Shown in pieces: positions 62,383-64,000 of a stretch of 64,000 nt of DNA; the first letter of the stretch is position 1, and each line of letters opens with the position of its first letter. The notes below the pieces were generated by a model, which saw nothing but the letters and a program-made list of their open reading frames with translations, was not told where the DNA came from and searched no databases. Origin of the DNA: Sandaracinus amylolyticus (GTDB lineage Bacteria > Myxococcota_A > Polyangia > Polyangiales > Sandaracinaceae). A program made the translations under genes and the position numbers. The stretch lies in assembly GCF_021631985.1 (NCBI RefSeq), contig NZ_CP070225.1, forward strand, positions 10,106,001-10,170,000, given 5' to 3'.

Positions 62383-63483
62383 TCACTTCTCGTCGCCGAA
62401 CACCGTGCCCATCGCGCGCGCCGTCTCGACCATCTCGCTCTTCGGATCGACGAGCTTCGGCTCCATGATCGCATCGGCGATCGGCATCGTCACGATCTCG
62501 CCGCCGCGCAGCGAGACCATCCTGCCGAAGCCCTTCTCCGCGACGAGCTCCGCCGCCGCGCGCCCGAAGCGCGTCGCGAGGTTGCGATCGAAGCTCGAGG
62601 GCGTGCCGCCGCGCTGGATGTGCCCGAGCACCGTCACGCGGATGTCCGCGCTCACGTAGTCCCGCAGCCCTTCCGCGACGCGCTGCGCCGCGCCCATCAA
62701 GCGCGGCATCGCGCCGGCGCGCGTCTCGCCGATGCTCGCCTCGCCGCCGAGCGGCATCGCGCCCTCGCTCACGACGATGATCGAGTACTTCTGCTTCGCC
62801 GCGCTGCGCTGCGCGATCATCCTCGCGATCGCCTCGATGCGATACGGGATCTCGGGGATGAGGATCGCGTCCGCGCCGCCCGCGAGCCCGGCGTGCAGCG
62901 CGATCCATCCGGCGTGGCGCCCCATCACCTCGACGAGCATCACGCGATCGTGGCTCGCCGCGGTGTCGCTCAATCGATCGATCGCCTCGGTCGCGATGCC
63001 GACCGCGGTGTCGAACCCGAACGTCTGATCGGTCGCGCCGAGATCGTTGTCGATCGTCTTCGGCACGCCGACGATCGCCATGCCCTTCTCGAAGAAGCGC
63101 TGCGCGATCTTCATCGAGCCGTCGCCGCCGACCGAGATGATCGCGCCGAGCCCCATCTTGCGCATGTTCTCCATGACGCGATCGGAGATGTCGGTCTCGA
63201 TCTCCTTGCCGCTCTCGCTCTTCACGACGTAGCGGAAGGGATCGCCGCGGTTCGAGGTGCCGAGGATCGTGCCGCCGCGCGTCTGGATCCCGCGCACGTC
63301 CATCTCGGTGAGCCACCGATTGCCGTGCGGCGACTGGTACCCGAGGTCGACGAGGCCGTGGAACGCGTCCTCGATGCCGAGCATCTCGAAGCCGTGCCGG
63401 CCGATCCCCGTCTTCACCGCGGCGCGGATGACCGCGTTGAGCCCCGGACAGTCGCCGCCGCCCGTCAGAATGCCGACCTTCAT
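62383..63483 (-). CDS. pfkA: 6-phosphofructokinase
   Basis: 366 residues. It contains ILTGGGDCPGLNAVIRAAV (4-22), GTILGTSNRGDPF, ISVGGDGSMKIA, VPKTIDNDLGATDQTFGFDT, EVMGRHAGWIALHAGLAGGA and LGHIQRGGTPSSFDRNLATR. The GGDGS motif (Gly104-equivalent) indicates ATP use, while PKTIDND carries the Lys124-equivalent usual in PPi enzymes; this combination is known in the mixed group III ATP enzymes of actinobacteria and deltaproteobacteria. It commits fructose 6-phosphate to glycolysis. It is divergent from the GNAT gene by 43 bp. Confidence 0.94.
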   Translation of the reverse strand: MKVGILTGGGDCPGLNAVIRAAVKTGIGRHGFEMLGIEDAFHGLVDLGYQSPHGNRWLTEMDVRGIQTRGGTILGTSNRGDPFRYVVKSESGKEIETDISDRVMENMRKMGLGAIISVGGDGSMKIAQRFFEKGMAIVGVPKTIDNDLGATDQTFGFDTAVGIATEAIDRLSDTAASHDRVMLVEVMGRHAGWIALHAGLAGGADAILIPEIPYRIEAIARMIAQRSAAKQKYSIIVVSEGAMPLGGEASIGETRAGAMPRLMGAAQRVAEGLRDYVSADIRVTVLGHIQRGGTPSSFDRNLATRFGRAAAELVAEKGFGRMVSLRGGEIVTMPIADAIMEPKLVDPKSEMVETARAMGTVFGDEK

Positions 63484-63526
63484 CGAGGCGAGCATATAGA
63501 ACGCGCCGTGGTATGTGACCGGCGCC

Positions 63527-64000
63527 ATGGCGACCCGCCGCAAACGACCGGCACCGACGCCCTCTCCGCCCGAGCTCGAGACCACGGGCGACGACGAGAT
63601 CGCGCCCGTCGCCGCCGACGAGATCCGCGTCCGCCGGATCCACCGCCGCGACCTCAACCGGGTGTGGGAGTTCCTGAAGCTCGTCTTCCGCGACGTGAAC
63701 CGTCAGACGCTCGAGTACCAGCGCCCGCGCAGCAAGCAGCGCTTCATCGAGCAGTACGAAGAGGAAGGCATCGAGCAGCTCGTGTTCGAGGTCGACGGGG
63801 AGATCGTCGGCTACGCGGAGTGCGCGTTCGAGGTCACCGGCTCCGACAACTGGATCAACCCGCGCTTCTTCGAGTCGCGCGACATGCGCCCGCTCTTCGT
63901 CGAGGAGCTCGCGTCGCACCCGAGCTATCAAGGGCGCGGCGTCGGCATGTTCATGCTCGAGCAGCTGCAGCACCTCGCGCGCGTGCGCGGCTGCACGCAC
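63527..64000 (+). CDS. GNAT family N-acetyltransferase (3' end beyond window)
   Basis: 158 codons are visible and the frame runs off the right edge. A basic, Pro-rich N-terminal extension of about 33 residues is followed by IRVRRIHRRDLNRVWEFLKL, a domain core with LVFEVDGEIVGYAECAFEVT, and the acetyl-CoA-binding motif HPSYQGRGVGMFMLEQLQHL (Q/RxxGxG). It transfers an acetyl group to an amine of an unknown substrate. The long insertion VTGSDNWINPRFFESRDMRP between strands is unusual for small GNATs. Confidence 0.85.
   Translation, partial: MATRRKRPAPTPSPPELETTGDDEIAPVAADEIRVRRIHRRDLNRVWEFLKLVFRDVNRQTLEYQRPRSKQRFIEQYEEEGIEQLVFEVDGEIVGYAECAFEVTGSDNWINPRFFESRDMRPLFVEELASHPSYQGRGVGMFMLEQLQHLARVRGCTH

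Overview
The window reads as chromosomal DNA of a very GC-rich deltaproteobacterium-type organism, most likely a myxobacterium (Myxococcota, Polyangiales; a Sandaracinus-like genome is my best guess). The basis is inference from the sequence: almost every codon ends in G or C; eleven secreted lipoproteins are present, several with Asp/Ala-rich linkers after the lipid-attachment Cys; a kelch/Cys-rich surface protein carries a MYXO-CTERM-like sorting tail; and there is a TonB/ExbB/ExbD/ExbD cluster with a large carboxypeptidase-regulatory-domain receptor. No rRNA, tRNA, CRISPR array, phage or insertion sequence was recognised.

Layout. 1-2.2 kb: epoxide hydrolase divergent from a WYL-type regulator, with a palindromic operator candidate between them. 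2.2-11.1 kb (all minus): tonB-exbB-exbD-exbD, a TonB-dependent receptor, an outer-membrane-like protein and a beta-propeller lipoprotein. 11.3-13.5 kb: MoxR ATPase, a DUF58 gene cut off after about 94 codons, and a sensor kinase lacking its N-terminus, which looks like the scar of a deletion. 13.6-25.4 kb: dehydrogenase, Na+/H+ antiporter, ASCH protein, lipoproteins, alpha/beta hydrolase, a kelch surface protein, and a small stress cluster (OsmC, pseudo-receiver, ribosome-hibernation factor, 52-residue protein).

25.5-30.5 kb is the accessory part. It holds an unknown 281-residue protein, a tandem array of 42-bp double-hairpin units, a PD-(D/E)XK nuclease-like gene, a 446-bp palindrome-rich spacer, and a compositionally foreign two-gene module. 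The second gene of that module has an N-terminal E..GKD..QxK nuclease-like motif. This module is the best candidate for an undescribed system, possibly defence.

30.9-49.8 kb is a run of regulator/enzyme pairs (AraC with an imine-reductase-like enzyme, MerR with a methyltransferase, ECF42-type sigma with a DGPF/YCII protein, LysR with an SDR), plus a histidine kinase, SUV3-like helicase, aldo/keto reductase, a divergent glucose-6-phosphate dehydrogenase and an SMI1/KNR4 protein. 49.9-64 kb: a fused sugar acetyltransferase-aminotransferase for surface polysaccharide, lipoproteins, HAD hydrolases, TerB, an MpaB-like oxygenase, a 5'-nucleotidase-type lipoprotein, uridine kinase, 6-phosphofructokinase and a GNAT acetyltransferase cut by the window edge.

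Four copies of a roughly 97-bp hairpin element occur at three places. At each place it abuts the stop codon of a minus-strand gene, one of which is an otherwise invisible 32-residue membrane peptide.
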